From Bacteroidota bacterium (GTDB taxonomy: Bacteria; Bacteroidota; Bacteroidia; AKYH767-A; OLB10): DNA of 64,000 bases. The stretch spans positions 62,001 through 126,000 of the forward strand of contig JADJOA010000003.1 in NCBI GenBank assembly GCA_016714005.1, in the 5' to 3' direction. Under the pieces are notes generated by a model. That model worked only from the letters and a program-made list of their open reading frames with translations. It had not been told where the DNA came from and searched no databases. A program made the translations under genes and the position numbers. Shown here piece by piece: positions 25,195-35,317 of the stretch; position 1 is the stretch's first letter, and every line of letters begins with the position of its first letter.

Positions 25195-26279
25195 CTATCT
25201 ACTGACAATTAACCTCTTTCTTATTACTCCATTCTTTGTTTCGGTTTCAACAATATATAAACCGGCTGGCAATGCCTTAATTAAGAGAGAGTAACTTTTT
25301 TGGTGTTGATATTTATTTGATTTTGAAGTAACTCACCTGTAACAGAAATTACTTTAATGTTTTTGATAACTTCTGTTGCCTGAATATTTACAGTATTGGA
25401 AGCAGGATTAGGTTGCAAGCCAACAACATCATCATTTAAGCTTTCGGTAATGGAATTTGGTAAGCCGTAGCGCGCAACATAAACATTCCCATTGCTGTTG
25501 GTAAAACCTCCGGCAGCATATATATTATTTGATGCATCAACAATAATTGACTCAATGCTGCTGTTAGCATTCAAAGGGTTAACAATTCCTAGTTCACTCC
25601 ATACTACCCCATTAAAAATGGCAACATAACGTTTTGAACTAACGTTCTGAAACAAACCACCAGCATAAATGTTACCCAAGTAATCAATGGTAATAGACTT
25701 AATATTACTATTTGCCATAATACTATTGTTACCACCCAACTCACTCCAAGATACACCATCAAAAGACGCTACATATTTATTCCCATTTAAATTGGTAAAT
25801 AACCCAGCGGTAATTATAGTATTTGAGTTGCCAACTACTAAAGTTGCAATTAACCCATTTGCAGCCGGGCTATTTATCCCACCAAGTTCATCCCAATACG
25901 TTCCATTATACTTTGCAACATATGCGTTACCTAATGTATTAACAAAGTCTCCGGCTGCATAAACATTCCCACTTGTATCAGTTGTAATCGCTCTTATCTG
26001 TCCTACTTCGTTAAGTGAATTAGTGCCTCCCAATTCGCTCCAAATAGCTCCATCAAATTTTGCGACATAAATATGACTAGAAGAATTAAAGAACTCACCT
26101 CCTGCATAAATATTACCGTTGATGTCAGTACAAATCGCTCTGATACCTGTTGATGCACTTAACCCGTTAACTCCTCCTAACTCGGTCCAGGTTGTACCAT
26201 CAAACTTTGCAACATAACATTTTCCAAACATATTTGTAAAATATCCCCTGCGTAAACATTCCCTAATGCATCTGTACAA
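25195..26279 (-). CDS. Secreted beta-propeller protein with T9SS sorting domain, main fragment
   Basis: At least six blades of about 47 residues share the pattern YVAKFDG-x-x-W-x-ELGG-x-N, then I-x-AI-x-x-D-x-x-GN-x-YAGG-x-F. The frame as written stops at 25281, but a one-base slip there lets the T9SS type A domain finish at 25195 (SLLIKALPAGLYIVETETKN, ending LIVSR). The protein therefore ends properly. The N-terminal part is at 26177-26554. Probably exported to the cell surface; no enzymatic residues are seen. Confidence 0.75.
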
Positions 26280-26554
26280 ATGGATGTGATAATGCCATTT
26301 GCAGATAATGAATTAAATCCACCGAGCTCGCTCCAAAAACTTCCATCCCATTTTGCAACAAATCCATTATTAGAAGAATTCTTAAAATCACCACATGCAT
26401 ATATGTTTCCAAAGTTGTCTGATGATATATCAAAAATAATAGGCGAATTGGAAACTAAACTATTTGCCCCACCCAACTCGCTCCAAATTGGTTGGGAGTA
26501 ACTCATCATAATAGTGCAGATGCTAAAAATTACTGATAAAAATATTTTTTTCAT
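26177..26554 (-). CDS. Secreted beta-propeller protein, N-terminal fragment
   Basis: I choose the ATG at 26554 (KKIFLSVIFSICTIMMSYS), which gives a clean signal peptide; the open frame reaches 26608 but adds a basic leader that weakens it. The fragment has the first two blades (PIWSELGGANSL; VAKWDGSFWSELGG). A slip near 26225 moves the rest into the frame ending at 25281. Confidence 0.75.
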   Translation of the reverse strand: MKKIFLSVIFSICTIMMSYSQPIWSELGGANSLVSNSPIIFDISSDNFGNIYACGDFKNSSNNGFVAKWDGSFWSELGGFNSLSANGIITSICTDALGNVYAGDILQICLENVMLQSLMVQPGPS

Positions 26555-26564
26555 GACACTGAAG

Positions 26565-27344
26565 TTATTTTTGATTAACAATAAATTTTTGCATTTGACT
26601 TTTACCATTAATCATTAATTTGGCAAAGTAAACACCGGGGCTAACGGGTGGGATAAACTCAAAACTATTGGAGTTAAACTTTCGGCTGTAAACTGTAGTA
26701 CCCTGGGTGCTCATTATTTCAAATGTTTTTTCAGAGTTACAGTTTTGTAAGCATGCCACCTTGGTAACAGTGCCTGCAATAGTTGGATTTGTTACAATTT
26801 TAAATAAGAAAACCGGCTTACTTTTTTCGGGTGTATTAATATCGTAATATTGACTTAAAGATTTATAGACCCTCTCACCTTCATACATAAGTCCGGGTTC
26901 TGTTTGATTGTACCAAACAGATGGTAACCAACCGGAGTAACTCCAATGCCCGCTGCGCACCTCATCTTCGCCTAACTCCCATCCACCATTACTGTATTGA
27001 AAGGTAGTGCTGCCACATGGTGTAGGTCTAACAAACGGATCAACACCCTGTCCTTGAGGCCAACTAAATTCGCCACTAAGCCAGCCTTCGGCATGAAGGC
27101 TTACCAATGAATGCGGATTATTGTTGGTCAAATAATCAACGGGCATTTCAAAATCACCGTTTATGAGAGCGTTAAGGTTGCCGTTGTTGGGTTTGTTTAT
27201 ACTTACATTGTCAACAAAAATTGCAGCACCTTTTACTCTGTTTGCATCAACAGGCTCTAAGGATCGCAAACCAATTGTTAGAGTACCGGCACTGAAAGGA
27301 GATTGGGTTGACCATGATTTAAGAAAACCTTTACGTGCTGCCAT
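26565..27344 (-). CDS. Parallel beta-helix T9SS cargo, C-terminal fragment
   Basis: This frame continues the protein starting at 29578 from about residue 760. It has a jelly-roll-like stretch (LTIGLRSLEPVDANRVKGAA) and ends in a T9SS type A sorting domain (TFEIMSTQGTTVYSRKF, PPVSPGVYFAKLM, MQKFIVNQK). The start of this frame before SPFSAGTLTIG is out of phase. Confidence 0.75.
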   Translation of the reverse strand: MAARKGFLKSWSTQSPFSAGTLTIGLRSLEPVDANRVKGAAIFVDNVSINKPNNGNLNALINGDFEMPVDYLTNNNPHSLVSLHAEGWLSGEFSWPQGQGVDPFVRPTPCGSTTFQYSNGGWELGEDEVRSGHWSYSGWLPSVWYNQTEPGLMYEGERVYKSLSQYYDINTPEKSKPVFLFKIVTNPTIAGTVTKVACLQNCNSEKTFEIMSTQGTTVYSRKFNSNSFEFIPPVSPGVYFAKLMINGKSQMQKFIVNQK

Positions 27345-29578
27345 CCTTCATCACCTTCAATATCATCACGCCAAACGGTTTGCCCGTTTATACTTGCAAA
27401 TTTCTCCATATTAGTAGGAGCAGTATTTGTACCAGGTGAAGAGGTTCTTGTATCATCAACACCATAATTGTTGGGAGGCAAATCCGTCATTTCTCGTCCG
27501 GTGAAAGAATCTTTTATCCAAAATGACAAATAAACACTTGCTACTGCTGGCGCTACTGTTATTTGTTGCCGCGCAATTTCACTCATACGCCATCCGTTGC
27601 TTCCATTATCAATTTCAACTGCAATTAATGTAACTGTAGTAATACCAATTTTATTGAATGTATATGCAATGTAGTTTAATGGGTTGGTGTTAGAGTAACC
27701 GGCTCTTATTTCATCTTCCAAATCGTTACTTTCCTGATGAAATTTCCACATATAAATAACAGAAGTACCGGGCGATGGTGGTGCGTTACGATGAACATCT
27801 GAACATAAATGGGCATCAAAATAAATTGTTTCTCCTTCGGTTATTATTTTATCGATATTATCTGATGGTATTCCATTATTAAAATCAGTTTCTTTTACAG
27901 ATGCTATAGTTGCAATTGGAGTAAGGCTTGTTACATTAAACGGAGCAGTATCACAAATATCAGGCATACCTATTTCATCTCCAAACTGTAGATGATCATC
28001 GCCTTGAGGGAAAGGTCCATTAAACAAATAATTGTAATGTTGTATGCCTTGTACCTGAACCTTTGCATAACCATTTCTATAGGCTTGCCCAATATCCCAA
28101 TCAAGTAAGGTTGAATTAGCAGCAACTTGTGCAGCCGAAGTATTAAAATAATTACCCCCCATTGCAATAAGTGGGAATGCATATTGGTACGGAGCATCGG
28201 AGGTAGGTGGAGAGCACTGGTTAATATTGGGGTAAACAAAATCTATATTCTCGGCTTCTTTATAAAGTACATTGTTAATTACCATTATCTGGCTACAGCC
28301 AACATCGCCAAAAATAGTATGGTTGGGATTATTTTGGGTTTCATTCATTGGATTACAAGCCCACATATTACCATTGTGCAAATGTATATTGTTTTGTGCG
28401 GTATGTCTTCCAAAAGTATTGTTTTCAATTACCATGCTTAAACGATGACCTGATCCATCTACATCTTGATTATTGTCCAAAAAAATGTTGTTGAAGATGT
28501 ATGCAACCTCTTCGGGTCTTTCAAAATTATAAAAATTATTTTCGTTTGATGGATTTACACAATTTCCTTGTAAATCTGCAGGTGTATTACAATGTTTACC
28601 ACCACCTGCACTCACATAAATGCCATAAGCAAATCCTCTTCGTTTATTATGATGTATATAATTATGATGAATGTTTACATACCCTGCATATTCGGCAGCT
28701 TCGTCAAAACAATCGGGGGATTGCCATGGATAATAGTTTCCGTCTTCATCTAAGCTAACTATATCTCTTACTTGTATAGCAGCCTGTGGAAACCCATAAA
28801 TTTCGCAATAACTGATTTCGCACCGGTTACCTTGAACCAATATGCCGTAGGATAATCCTTCTTGTCTTTCGGTTAAGACACCGGCATTACAGCGATCCCA
28901 AAATCGGTCAAACCTATTGTCCTTATAATTAACATTACCACCTACCAGACATATTTTGCGTATGGCACAACCATCGTTCAGTTTAAAAGCAGCCGCAATA
29001 TCTTCATTACACCATGCAGCGGGGCCGCTTGAATTAAAGTTGTTTAATGATGTTGTTGCCTCGGCTCCATATTCAAAAAGATATGGAAATATAACCCGTG
29101 TGCCTATACTTTTGCCCGTTAATGGGTTGATATTAAACATATCGTAATCGCCTTCAATTACAACTCCTGGAGAAAGTTCTAAAGGAAAAACATCATGAGG
29201 CAAATCTCCCAAATCAATTGTAGCTCCTGATGCAATTCGTATTATCAATGGATTGTTGCAAGATATTAATTGACCTGTTGGAAAAGAAGAACACCCGGAA
29301 GGAAATCCAATATGACATGCTGGATGTGGATCATTTCTAGTAATTTTTTCATACTGTAAATAAATACAAGATAAAGTCTCGTAAAGCTGTTGAGCGGTAC
29401 TTACTGTTGTCAAATAAGTTGGCGTGCTTGATAAGATATTACAATTCCACGGGCACCATGGCTGTGAAGATTGTTGCGCTTGACAGTCTTTAAAAATTAT
29501 CAATGCTAACAGACATATAAAGATTGTTTTTTGCTTTTTAAACTGAAGCATAACAGGATTCAGATTGGCATTTTTCAT
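27278..29578 (-). CDS. Secreted right-handed beta-helix protein (T9SS cargo), main fragment
   Basis: ATG at 29578 with a hydrophobic signal segment (TIFICLLALIIFKDCQA). Residues ~180-460 contain repeated short strands with Asn ladders, for example CEISYCEIYGFPQAAIQVRD, YVNIHHNYIHHNKRRGFAYG and AYIFNNIFLDNNQDV, which mark a right-handed parallel beta-helix as in pectate lyases and polysaccharide-binding proteins. A PKD-like or Ig-like stretch follows (about 600-700). The frame slips near 27310 and continues to 26565, giving about 1000 residues with a T9SS type A tail. Likely a surface or secreted polysaccharide-interacting protein; I cannot point to catalytic residues. Confidence 0.8.
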   Translation of the reverse strand: MKNANLNPVMLQFKKQKTIFICLLALIIFKDCQAQQSSQPWCPWNCNILSSTPTYLTTVSTAQQLYETLSCIYLQYEKITRNDPHPACHIGFPSGCSSFPTGQLISCNNPLIIRIASGATIDLGDLPHDVFPLELSPGVVIEGDYDMFNINPLTGKSIGTRVIFPYLFEYGAEATTSLNNFNSSGPAAWCNEDIAAAFKLNDGCAIRKICLVGGNVNYKDNRFDRFWDRCNAGVLTERQEGLSYGILVQGNRCEISYCEIYGFPQAAIQVRDIVSLDEDGNYYPWQSPDCFDEAAEYAGYVNIHHNYIHHNKRRGFAYGIYVSAGGGKHCNTPADLQGNCVNPSNENNFYNFERPEEVAYIFNNIFLDNNQDVDGSGHRLSMVIENNTFGRHTAQNNIHLHNGNMWACNPMNETQNNPNHTIFGDVGCSQIMVINNVLYKEAENIDFVYPNINQCSPPTSDAPYQYAFPLIAMGGNYFNTSAAQVAANSTLLDWDIGQAYRNGYAKVQVQGIQHYNYLFNGPFPQGDDHLQFGDEIGMPDICDTAPFNVTSLTPIATIASVKETDFNNGIPSDNIDKIITEGETIYFDAHLCSDVHRNAPPSPGTSVIYMWKFHQESNDLEDEIRAGYSNTNPLNYIAYTFNKIGITTVTLIAVEIDNGSNGWRMSEIARQQITVAPAVASVYLSFWIKDSFTGREMTDLPPNNYGVDDTRTSSPGTNTAPTNMEKFASINGQTVWRDDIEGDEGWQHVKVFLNHGQPNLLSVPVL

Positions 29579-29679
29579 ATTATTTGGGTTTAATTGTTAG
29601 AATCACTTTTTAAAAGTACCCTGCAACTTTTTCCAAATAATTTTTGCCCTTAAACAAGCCGCGCGGTACTTAGCTATTC

Positions 29680-29788
29680 GGAGCAAAGGTTCGTGGAGAA
29701 CCTACCAACCCAAATGAGTCAAGCCCGCGCAGTGCACGAGCGTTGAGCTTATTTTGGGTTGGTATAAATTTTCCCCGATTTATGCTCC
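29680..29788. other. Nested inverted repeats between divergent genes
   Basis: Three inverted pairs lie within 110 bases: GGAGCA (29680-29685) with TGCTCC (29783-29788); AGGTTC with GAACCT around a five-base loop (29687-29703); ACCAACCCAAAT (29704-29715) with ATTTTGGGTTGGT (29751-29763), which encloses AAGC/GCTT. The centre is GC-rich against an AT-rich background. It could be a structured RNA, a recombination site or a small mobile element. No coding frame. Confidence 0.55.
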
Positions 29789-29989
29789 AAAAATTGCTAA
29801 CGCAATGTTTTATCTATCTCTTTTCTGTTTTTACATATTCGTTTTTTATTGAAGTGTAAACGTAAATAAAAATTTGTTTCAAAAAAGGAAAATTTAATCC
29901 TAGTTGTTCTTCAAAAATAGATAACCAATAGCTTTGTAAGTATATATTTAGTTTAACCTTATTACAAAATACATGATATGATATTTAAG

Positions 29990-30534
29990 ATGAAAGTTGA
30001 TAAGAGTACGATAAAAGATTTTTATCCGAAGACTAGAAAAGAATGGCGCAAGTGGCTTCAGAAAATTACGATAAAGAGTATGCAATATGGTTGATTTTTT
30101 ATAAGAAAGGAAGTAACATGCCTTCTATAACTTATGCCGATGCAGTAGAAGAAGCATTGTGCTTTGGATGGATTGACAGTGTTCCAAATAAGATTGATGA
30201 TAAAAAATACAAACAAATGTTTTCGCAGCGCAAGAAGAAAAGTGTGTGGAGCAAAATCAATAAAGAAAGGATTGAAAAGCTGATAAAAGAAAACTTAATG
30301 CACGAAGCAGGCTTAACAAAAATTGAAGAAGCAAAGAAAGATGGCTCCTGGACTACCATAGATAACATTGAGGAATTGATAATGCCTGAAGTGTTGCGTA
30401 AAGCATTTTCAAATAACAAAAAGGCATTAAAGTTTTTTGAAGCATTTCCAAAATCGGTTAAAAAAGCAATTTACTTTTGGGTAGAGAGTGCTAAAACTCC
30501 TGAAACTTTAAAAAGAGAATTACGGAAACGGTAA
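29990..30534 (+). CDS. YdeI/OmpD-associated family protein
   Basis: The natural start is the ATG at 29990 (KVDKSTIKDFYPKTRKEWRK). A one-base slip near 30060 shifts into the frame that runs ENYDKEYAIWLIFYKKGS to the stop. The continuous frame as written starts at 30043. The core YADAVEEALCFGWIDS, followed by the basic RKKKSVWSKINKERI, is the family signature of YdeI-like proteins, linked to bacteriocin/antimicrobial peptide tolerance in other species. The end (FPKSVKKAIYFWVESAKTPE) matches the C-terminal YdeI helix. Cytoplasmic, about 181 residues. Monocistronic. Confidence 0.8.
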
Positions 30535-30691
30535 CGTTGGCTAAAGAAAACAAGAGAGCGAATCAGTATGTTAAAAAGAACTAACCCTACTCTTTGACAC
30601 AGATTAACAGATTTAAAAGAAAAAATAATTTGTTTTTACATTTTCTCAGATGAACTAAGAAAGAAACTAAGCAGATACTATTCTTGTAATC

Positions 30692-31740
30692 CTATTTCTT
30701 CTTCACAAAATCATTCAAATACGAAGAAATACAAAAGCTGTTAGTGCCTCCTGCCAAATGATAAGATGAACGCGCGTAGCTTAAATGAAACTTGGAAATT
30801 TTAATTCCGAATCCTCCTGACAAACCAACCAACGCAGAACGCTCTTCAATTATAAATTCTTTTCTACGTTGGAAGTTATAGCCAAAACGTAAATGAAAGT
30901 TTTTAGAGATTAAAACCTCTGTGCTAAGTATCACATGCCTTAATGCTTTGTCGAAAAACTTTGCTTCTTCAGGCTCTTTGGTTTCACCGGTAATGGGGTC
31001 TGTTTCGTTTAGGTCTGCAGCTGTAAGGTAGGTTAAATCCCACTTTTGCAAATTGCGCAATGTTAACGTTAACCGCAGTGGTGCTTTAGGTAATCGTTTT
31101 GTTATGCCTGCTTCAACTTCTAAAGGAAGAGGCTCATCATTACTGCTTGTGTAAGTTTTTAGTTGTTTGCCACCGTTACGTACAACAAGTGCTATGGTTG
31201 TTAACCTATCGGGGCTTAGGTAACTAACTCCTACATCGGCTGCCAATCCAAACGATTTATAACTCTCTAAACTACTGTAAATGGTTTTTAGAGTAAGCCC
31301 AACTGTAAAAACAGAATCAATCATGCGTGAACCACTCAGGTTAAAAGAATATTCACCGGCAGAAAAAGTTCCGTTTACGTTTGCATACTCATCTGTTAAA
31401 TCAAAGTTGCCGTAGTCAACAAATTGAATTCCGGCAGAAAAATCACCAATCTTTTCTACAGATTTTGAAAATGCCGTGTAACCATATTTTATATCGGCCA
31501 AATAAGACACATAATTAAAAGTAATTTGTTTATCCATTTCTTTGTTGAGGAGAGACGGATTTTTGTAAGCCATGTTCAAATCAAAATCTCTGATAGAAAC
31601 TACATTACCACCAAGAGCAGATTGCCTGGCTGCTGTTGGCAGGTTTAAAAAACTATATGTAGCACTTCCTCCAAGCTGAGCGAAAGAAAATTGAATACTT
31701 ATCAGAATTAAGGCTAAAAATAAAGCGAGTTTTTTTGCAT
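30692..31740 (-). CDS. porQ: Type IX secretion system protein PorQ
   Basis: The natural start is the ATG at 31740, opening a signal peptide (LALFLALILISIQFSFA) after a one-base deletion in the A7 run next to the start codon. The continuous frame then runs to 30692, with a TTG at 31579 as the first apparent start. Rebuilt length is about 350 residues. Diagnostic features are SATYSFLNLPTAARQSALGG at the N-terminus and alternating strands of an outer-membrane beta-barrel (KYGYTAFSKSVEKIGDFSAG). PorQ is a T9SS outer-membrane component that works with PorU/PorV in processing and attaching cargo. Its presence explains the many sorting-domain proteins here. Confidence 0.8.
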
Positions 31741-31885
31741 TGCTTCAGGTTGAGTTGATGTAGTAACGCAACTCTTATTGAATTATTTTGTGATGTGATT
31801 TTGTTTCAAATAAATTTCTGCTCACTTCTCCCCATACCAAGGTTAGAAGTGGGGCTTAACTACTGCTAACTCAAAACTTTTTTAT

Positions 31886-32127
31886 TTAATACAACGGAAA
31901 TTTTTCCATCATCTTATTAACCTTCTTTTTGTTTCGGCAATAACAGCTTCGTTTTCGTGGTTGGTAACCACTCGGTCAATTAAATCAACTATGGCTGTCA
32001 TATCTTTTTCTTTCATGCCTCGAGACGTCATTGCGGCTGTGCCCACACGCATACCTGAAGTAACAAATGGTGATTTGTCATCAAACGGAACCATATTTTT
32101 ATTAACGGTAATATCTGCTTTTACCAA
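31886..32127 (-). CDS. glyA: Serine hydroxymethyltransferase, C-terminal fragment(s)
   Basis: From 32127 this frame holds VKADITVNKNMVPFDDKSPF and the GMRVGTAAMTSRGM motif of GlyA. As written it stops at 31909; one extra A in the run at 31921-31926 gives ETKKKVNKMMEKFPLY and the proper stop at 31886. It follows the middle fragment (32121-32669) after a missing A. Confidence 0.85.
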
Positions 32128-32669
32128 TGCGTTTTCAGCCTGCTTGCCTGTAATATTTTTGAACGAAGGTCAATCAGCATTAAATGATTATCGGTTCCGC
32201 CAGAAATAATTTTATAACCACGGTCAACAAATTCCTTTGCCATAGTTTTTGCATTGCGTATTACTTGTAAAATATATTTGAAGTAGTCGTCACTCAAAGC
32301 TTCTTCAAATGCAATGGCTTTTGATGCAATAACATGCTCTAATGGTCCGCCTTGCGTGCCAGGAAAAACAGCACCATCCAACACAGCGCTCATCATTTTC
32401 AATTCTCCCTTCGGTGTTTTTTGTCCCCAGGGATTTTCAAAATCTTTACCCATCATAATTAATCCACCACGAGGACCACGCAAAGTTTTATGTGTGGTAG
32501 TACTTATTACATGACAATGTGGAAGCGGATCGTTCAATAATCCCTTTGCAATTAGACCGGCAGGGTGCGAAATATCCGCCAACAGAAATGCCCCAACTTC
32601 ATCGGCAATTTTTCTGAGGCGAACGTAATCCCAATCGCGCGAGTAAGCACTTGCTCCGCATATAATCAA
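32121..32669 (-). CDS. glyA: Serine hydroxymethyltransferase, middle fragment
   Basis: Contains the substrate and cofactor core: DISHPAGLIAKGLLNDPLPH and STTTHKTLRGPRGGLIMM, where the Lys forms the Schiff base with pyridoxal phosphate, then FPGTQGGPLEHVIASKAIAF. GlyA converts serine and tetrahydrofolate to glycine and methylene-tetrahydrofolate in the cytoplasm. The break at the 5' side lies in a T6 run where NFFG should read NFSGKLYRP (five T). The break at the 3' side is a missing A before NITGKQ. Confidence 0.9.
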   Translation of the reverse strand: MIICGASAYSRDWDYVRLRKIADEVGAFLLADISHPAGLIAKGLLNDPLPHCHVISTTTHKTLRGPRGGLIMMGKDFENPWGQKTPKGELKMMSAVLDGAVFPGTQGGPLEHVIASKAIAFEEALSDDYFKYILQVIRNAKTMAKEFVDRGYKIISGGTDNHLMLIDLRSKILQASRLKTHW

Positions 32670-32763
32670 TTTTGGTTTTTCTGCTTTTGCAGTTTGCTCA
32701 ACCTTGTTCCAGTCAATTAAACCTGTTTCTTGTTCTACACCATAAAATACGGGGCGGTATAGT

Positions 32764-33153
32764 TTACCCGAAAAAATTTACCGGAGAACCATGTGTTAAA
32801 TGTCCGCCATGAGAAAGATTGAAGCCAAGGATAGTATCACCAGGCTGAATTAACCCTAGCATTACGGCAGCATTAGCTTGCGCACCAGAATGTGGTTGCA
32901 CGTTTGCCCATGTAGCATTAAACAAAACTTTGATTCTGTTAATGGCAATTTGCTCTATCTCATCCACCACCTCGCAGCCGCCATAATATCTTTTGCCAGG
33001 CAAGCCTTCGGCATATTTATTTGTAAGGCAGGTGCCCATTGCCTGCATCACTTGTTTGCTCACAAAATTTTCGGAAGCAATTAATTCAATTCCGTGGCGC
33101 TGGCGGGCTAATTCTTTTTTAATCAGATTAAAAATAACTGTATCCTTCTCCAT
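32764..33153 (-). CDS. glyA: Serine hydroxymethyltransferase, N-terminal fragment
   Basis: ATG at 33153. RQRHGIELIASENFVSKQVM, TNKYAEGLPGKRYYGGCEVV and LSHGGHLTHGSPVNF are invariant GlyA segments. The gene spans 33153-31886, about 423 residues, the normal length. It is in at least four frame pieces, three of them explained by single-base homopolymer errors. Because glyA is near-universal and all residues are preserved, this is the best internal evidence for sequencing indels in the window. Confidence 0.92.
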   Translation of the reverse strand: MEKDTVIFNLIKKELARQRHGIELIASENFVSKQVMQAMGTCLTNKYAEGLPGKRYYGGCEVVDEIEQIAINRIKVLFNATWANVQPHSGAQANAAVMLGLIQPGDTILGFNLSHGGHLTHGSPVNFFG

Positions 33154-33213
33154 ATTTAAGTTTGTTTTTTTACGAATGTATTATTTTGAATGTGGTTGAA
33201 TAAATATTAAAAT

Positions 33214-33480
33214 TTAGCTAAAATCAATCTCTGTACTATCTCCAATATTTAAGCTCTGGCTTAACCCTTTCAAGTAAGCATCACTACCTACAATGGATTG
33301 ATGCAATACGGCAGTTTCTAATTGCGCATAGGAGCCAATGATGGAATCTTTAACAATAGAATTTTTTACGATTGAGTGTTCTCCAATAGATACATTGGGT
33401 CCAATAATGGAATCGCTTATATCGCAATTTTCGGAAATGCTAACCGGAGAAATAATTATGGTATTTGGAAATTTGTAAAT
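33214..33480 (-). CDS. Sugar nucleotidyltransferase, C-terminal hexapeptide-repeat fragment
   Basis: In a shifted frame the protein starting at 34208 continues as NTIIISPVSISENCDISDSI, IGPNVSIGEHSIVKNSIVKD, SIIGSYAQLETAVLHQSIVG. This is a left-handed beta-helix of hexapeptide repeats, ending at 33214. The junction lies near 33470-33490. The frame has no start codon of its own. Confidence 0.7.
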   Translation of the reverse strand: MYKFPNTIIISPVSISENCDISDSIIGPNVSIGEHSIVKNSIVKDSIIGSYAQLETAVLHQSIVGSDAYLKGLSQSLNIGDSTEIDFS

Positions 33481-34208
33481 GGTTTTTGTTTCTCGTACAA
33501 ACGTTTTAATAAGATAGCATTTGTTTCAAGCAGGTTGGTTTTACCTCCGCAATCAAACCAGTTGCCTACTTGTAATGTTGAAACCTTTTCGCCATCTTCA
33601 ATCATTTTCATTATGGCATCGGTTAGATGATACTCATCTTTCGTTTGCAGATTATTTTCAATTAAATGATCAAGTGCATTATAAAGTCGTCCTGCAGTTT
33701 TTATGTAGTAAATTCCGGTAAGTGCAAGGTTTGATTTAGGGATGATAGGTTTTTCAGAAAGTTTTTCTACAAAGCCTTCGTCATTTAACTCTACTACACC
33801 AAACTGACGTGGGTCATCTACTTTTTTTACAGCCACCCATGAGTGTTGCTGAGATTTTAACGCATCCAAATCAAAATCAATGATGGTATCTCCAAGCACA
33901 ATTAGCATTTCATCTTTAGCGTCCACATTTTTCTTTGCCATCCACACAGCATGACCACTGCCCTGCCGCGGTTCCTGAATAACAAAAGAAGATTTAAGGT
34001 GTGGATATTTACTAGTGATGTATGATTCTATTTTATCACCAAGATAACCAATGATAAAAACAAAATCATCGTAGCCTGCCTGTGTATAATAATCTACTAT
34101 ATGTGCTAATATGGGCTTACCGGCAACCGGCACCAAAGCTTTGGGTTGAGTATGTGTGTGTGGTCTTAGCTTACTTCCTATTCCGGCAACGGGTATTACT
34201 ATCTTCAT
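33456..34208 (-). CDS. NDP-sugar nucleotidyltransferase (GlmU/RmlA-like), N-terminal fragment
   Basis: ATG at 34208. MKIVIPVAGIGSKLRPHTHT and PKALVPVAGKPILAHIVDYY are the nucleotide-binding signature of the sugar-phosphate nucleotidyltransferases. The catalytic metal segment is VLGDTIIDFD, and NLALTGIYYIKTA and GNWFDCGGKTNLLETN are typical of glucose-1-phosphate thymidylyl/uridylyltransferases. The rebuilt protein is about 332 residues with a C-terminal beta-helix (33214-33480), which fits bifunctional or regulatory LbH-type enzymes. It makes an activated sugar for cell envelope polymers. The sugar cannot be told from sequence alone. Divergent from the next gene. Confidence 0.85.
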   Translation of the reverse strand: MKIVIPVAGIGSKLRPHTHTQPKALVPVAGKPILAHIVDYYTQAGYDDFVFIIGYLGDKIESYITSKYPHLKSSFVIQEPRQGSGHAVWMAKKNVDAKDEMLIVLGDTIIDFDLDALKSQQHSWVAVKKVDDPRQFGVVELNDEGFVEKLSEKPIIPKSNLALTGIYYIKTAGRLYNALDHLIENNLQTKDEYHLTDAIMKMIEDGEKVSTLQVGNWFDCGGKTNLLETNAILLKRLYEKQKPFTNFQIP

Positions 34209-34316
34209 CTTTTTTGGTCAGTGGGTGAAAATAGGTAATTGATGTAAATAAGTTGATTAGGATTGGGGTAATTGGTACTTCGTACTTAAATTATATTTGC
34301 CCGACTTTATTTTTTT

Positions 34317-35264
34317 ATGCAAAACAGAATCACAGAACTTTTCGGGATAAAATATCCAATAATACAAGCAGGTATGATTTGGTGCAGCGGATGGGAACTT
34401 GCAAGTGCAGTAAGCAATGCAGGTGGACTTGGAATAATTGGAGCAGGAAGTATGTATCCTGATATTTTAAAAGAGCAGATAAAAAAGTGCAAAGCAACTA
34501 CATCAAAACCATTTGCAGTTAATGTGCCCTTGCTTTACCCTGACATTGAAAAACATTTTGAAACAATTATTGAAGAAAAAGTTCCGATAGTTTTCACAAG
34601 TGCAGGCAACCCTTCTACATGGACAGCTAAATTAAAGCAACACGGAATTAAGGTAGTACATGTAATTGCTAATACTAAGTTTGCACTTAAAGCAAAAGAT
34701 GCCGGTGTGGATGCTATTGTTGCAGAAGGATTTGAAGCGGGAGGGCATAACGGCAGAGAAGAAACTACTACGCTATGTCTTATTCCTCAAATACGAGATG
34801 CTGTTGACATACCATTGATTGCTGCAGGAGGCATTGGTGATGGAAGAGCCATGTGCGCTGCATTTGCTTTAGGTGCAGAGGGTGTCCAGATAGGTTCACG
34901 GTTTGTGGCAAGTATGGAATCCTCGGCACATCAAAATTTTAAACAGCGCGTTATTGATTCAAAGGAAGGCGATACTGTTTTAACTTTAAAGCAACTTACA
35001 CCTGTTCGCCTTATAAAAAACGAATTTTACAGGCAAGTGGAAGAAGCAGAAATGCGTGCGGCAAACAAAGAAGAGCTTGCACAAATTTTAGGTAGAGCCC
35101 GTGCTAAAAAAGGAATGTTTGAGGGTGATTTAAAAGAAGGAGAATTCGAAGTAGGACAAATAATTTCAACCTTTAAAGAAATAAAACCGGCAGCCGAAAT
35201 TGTTGAAGAAATTTGGAATGACTTTTCAAAGACAATAAAGATGCTAAATAGCTTAAGATTATGA
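34317..35264 (+). CDS. Nitronate monooxygenase / enoyl-ACP reductase II-like flavoprotein
   Basis: An intact 315-residue TIM-barrel frame. Family features: N-terminal KYPIIQAGMIWCSGWELASA, VSNAGGLGIIGAGSM, the central AEGFEAGGHNGREETTTLCL with the catalytic-region His, and the FMN-phosphate loops PLIAAGGIGDGR and GAEGVQIGSRFVA. Enzymes of this group bind FMN and either oxidise alkyl nitronates or reduce enoyl-ACP (FabK); sequence alone does not separate these. A -7-like box TATATTTG lies at 34292-34299, eighteen bases before the ATG, without a clear -33 element. A short spacer leads to the M16 peptidase genes. Confidence 0.8.
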   Translation: MQNRITELFGIKYPIIQAGMIWCSGWELASAVSNAGGLGIIGAGSMYPDILKEQIKKCKATTSKPFAVNVPLLYPDIEKHFETIIEEKVPIVFTSAGNPSTWTAKLKQHGIKVVHVIANTKFALKAKDAGVDAIVAEGFEAGGHNGREETTTLCLIPQIRDAVDIPLIAAGGIGDGRAMCAAFALGAEGVQIGSRFVASMESSAHQNFKQRVIDSKEGDTVLTLKQLTPVRLIKNEFYRQVEEAEMRAANKEELAQILGRARAKKGMFEGDLKEGEFEVGQIISTFKEIKPAAEIVEEIWNDFSKTIKMLNSLRL

Positions 35265-35317
35265 ATTCAGGATTCAGATTTCAGAATTCACAACTCACCA
35301 TTGATCATTCACACTAA

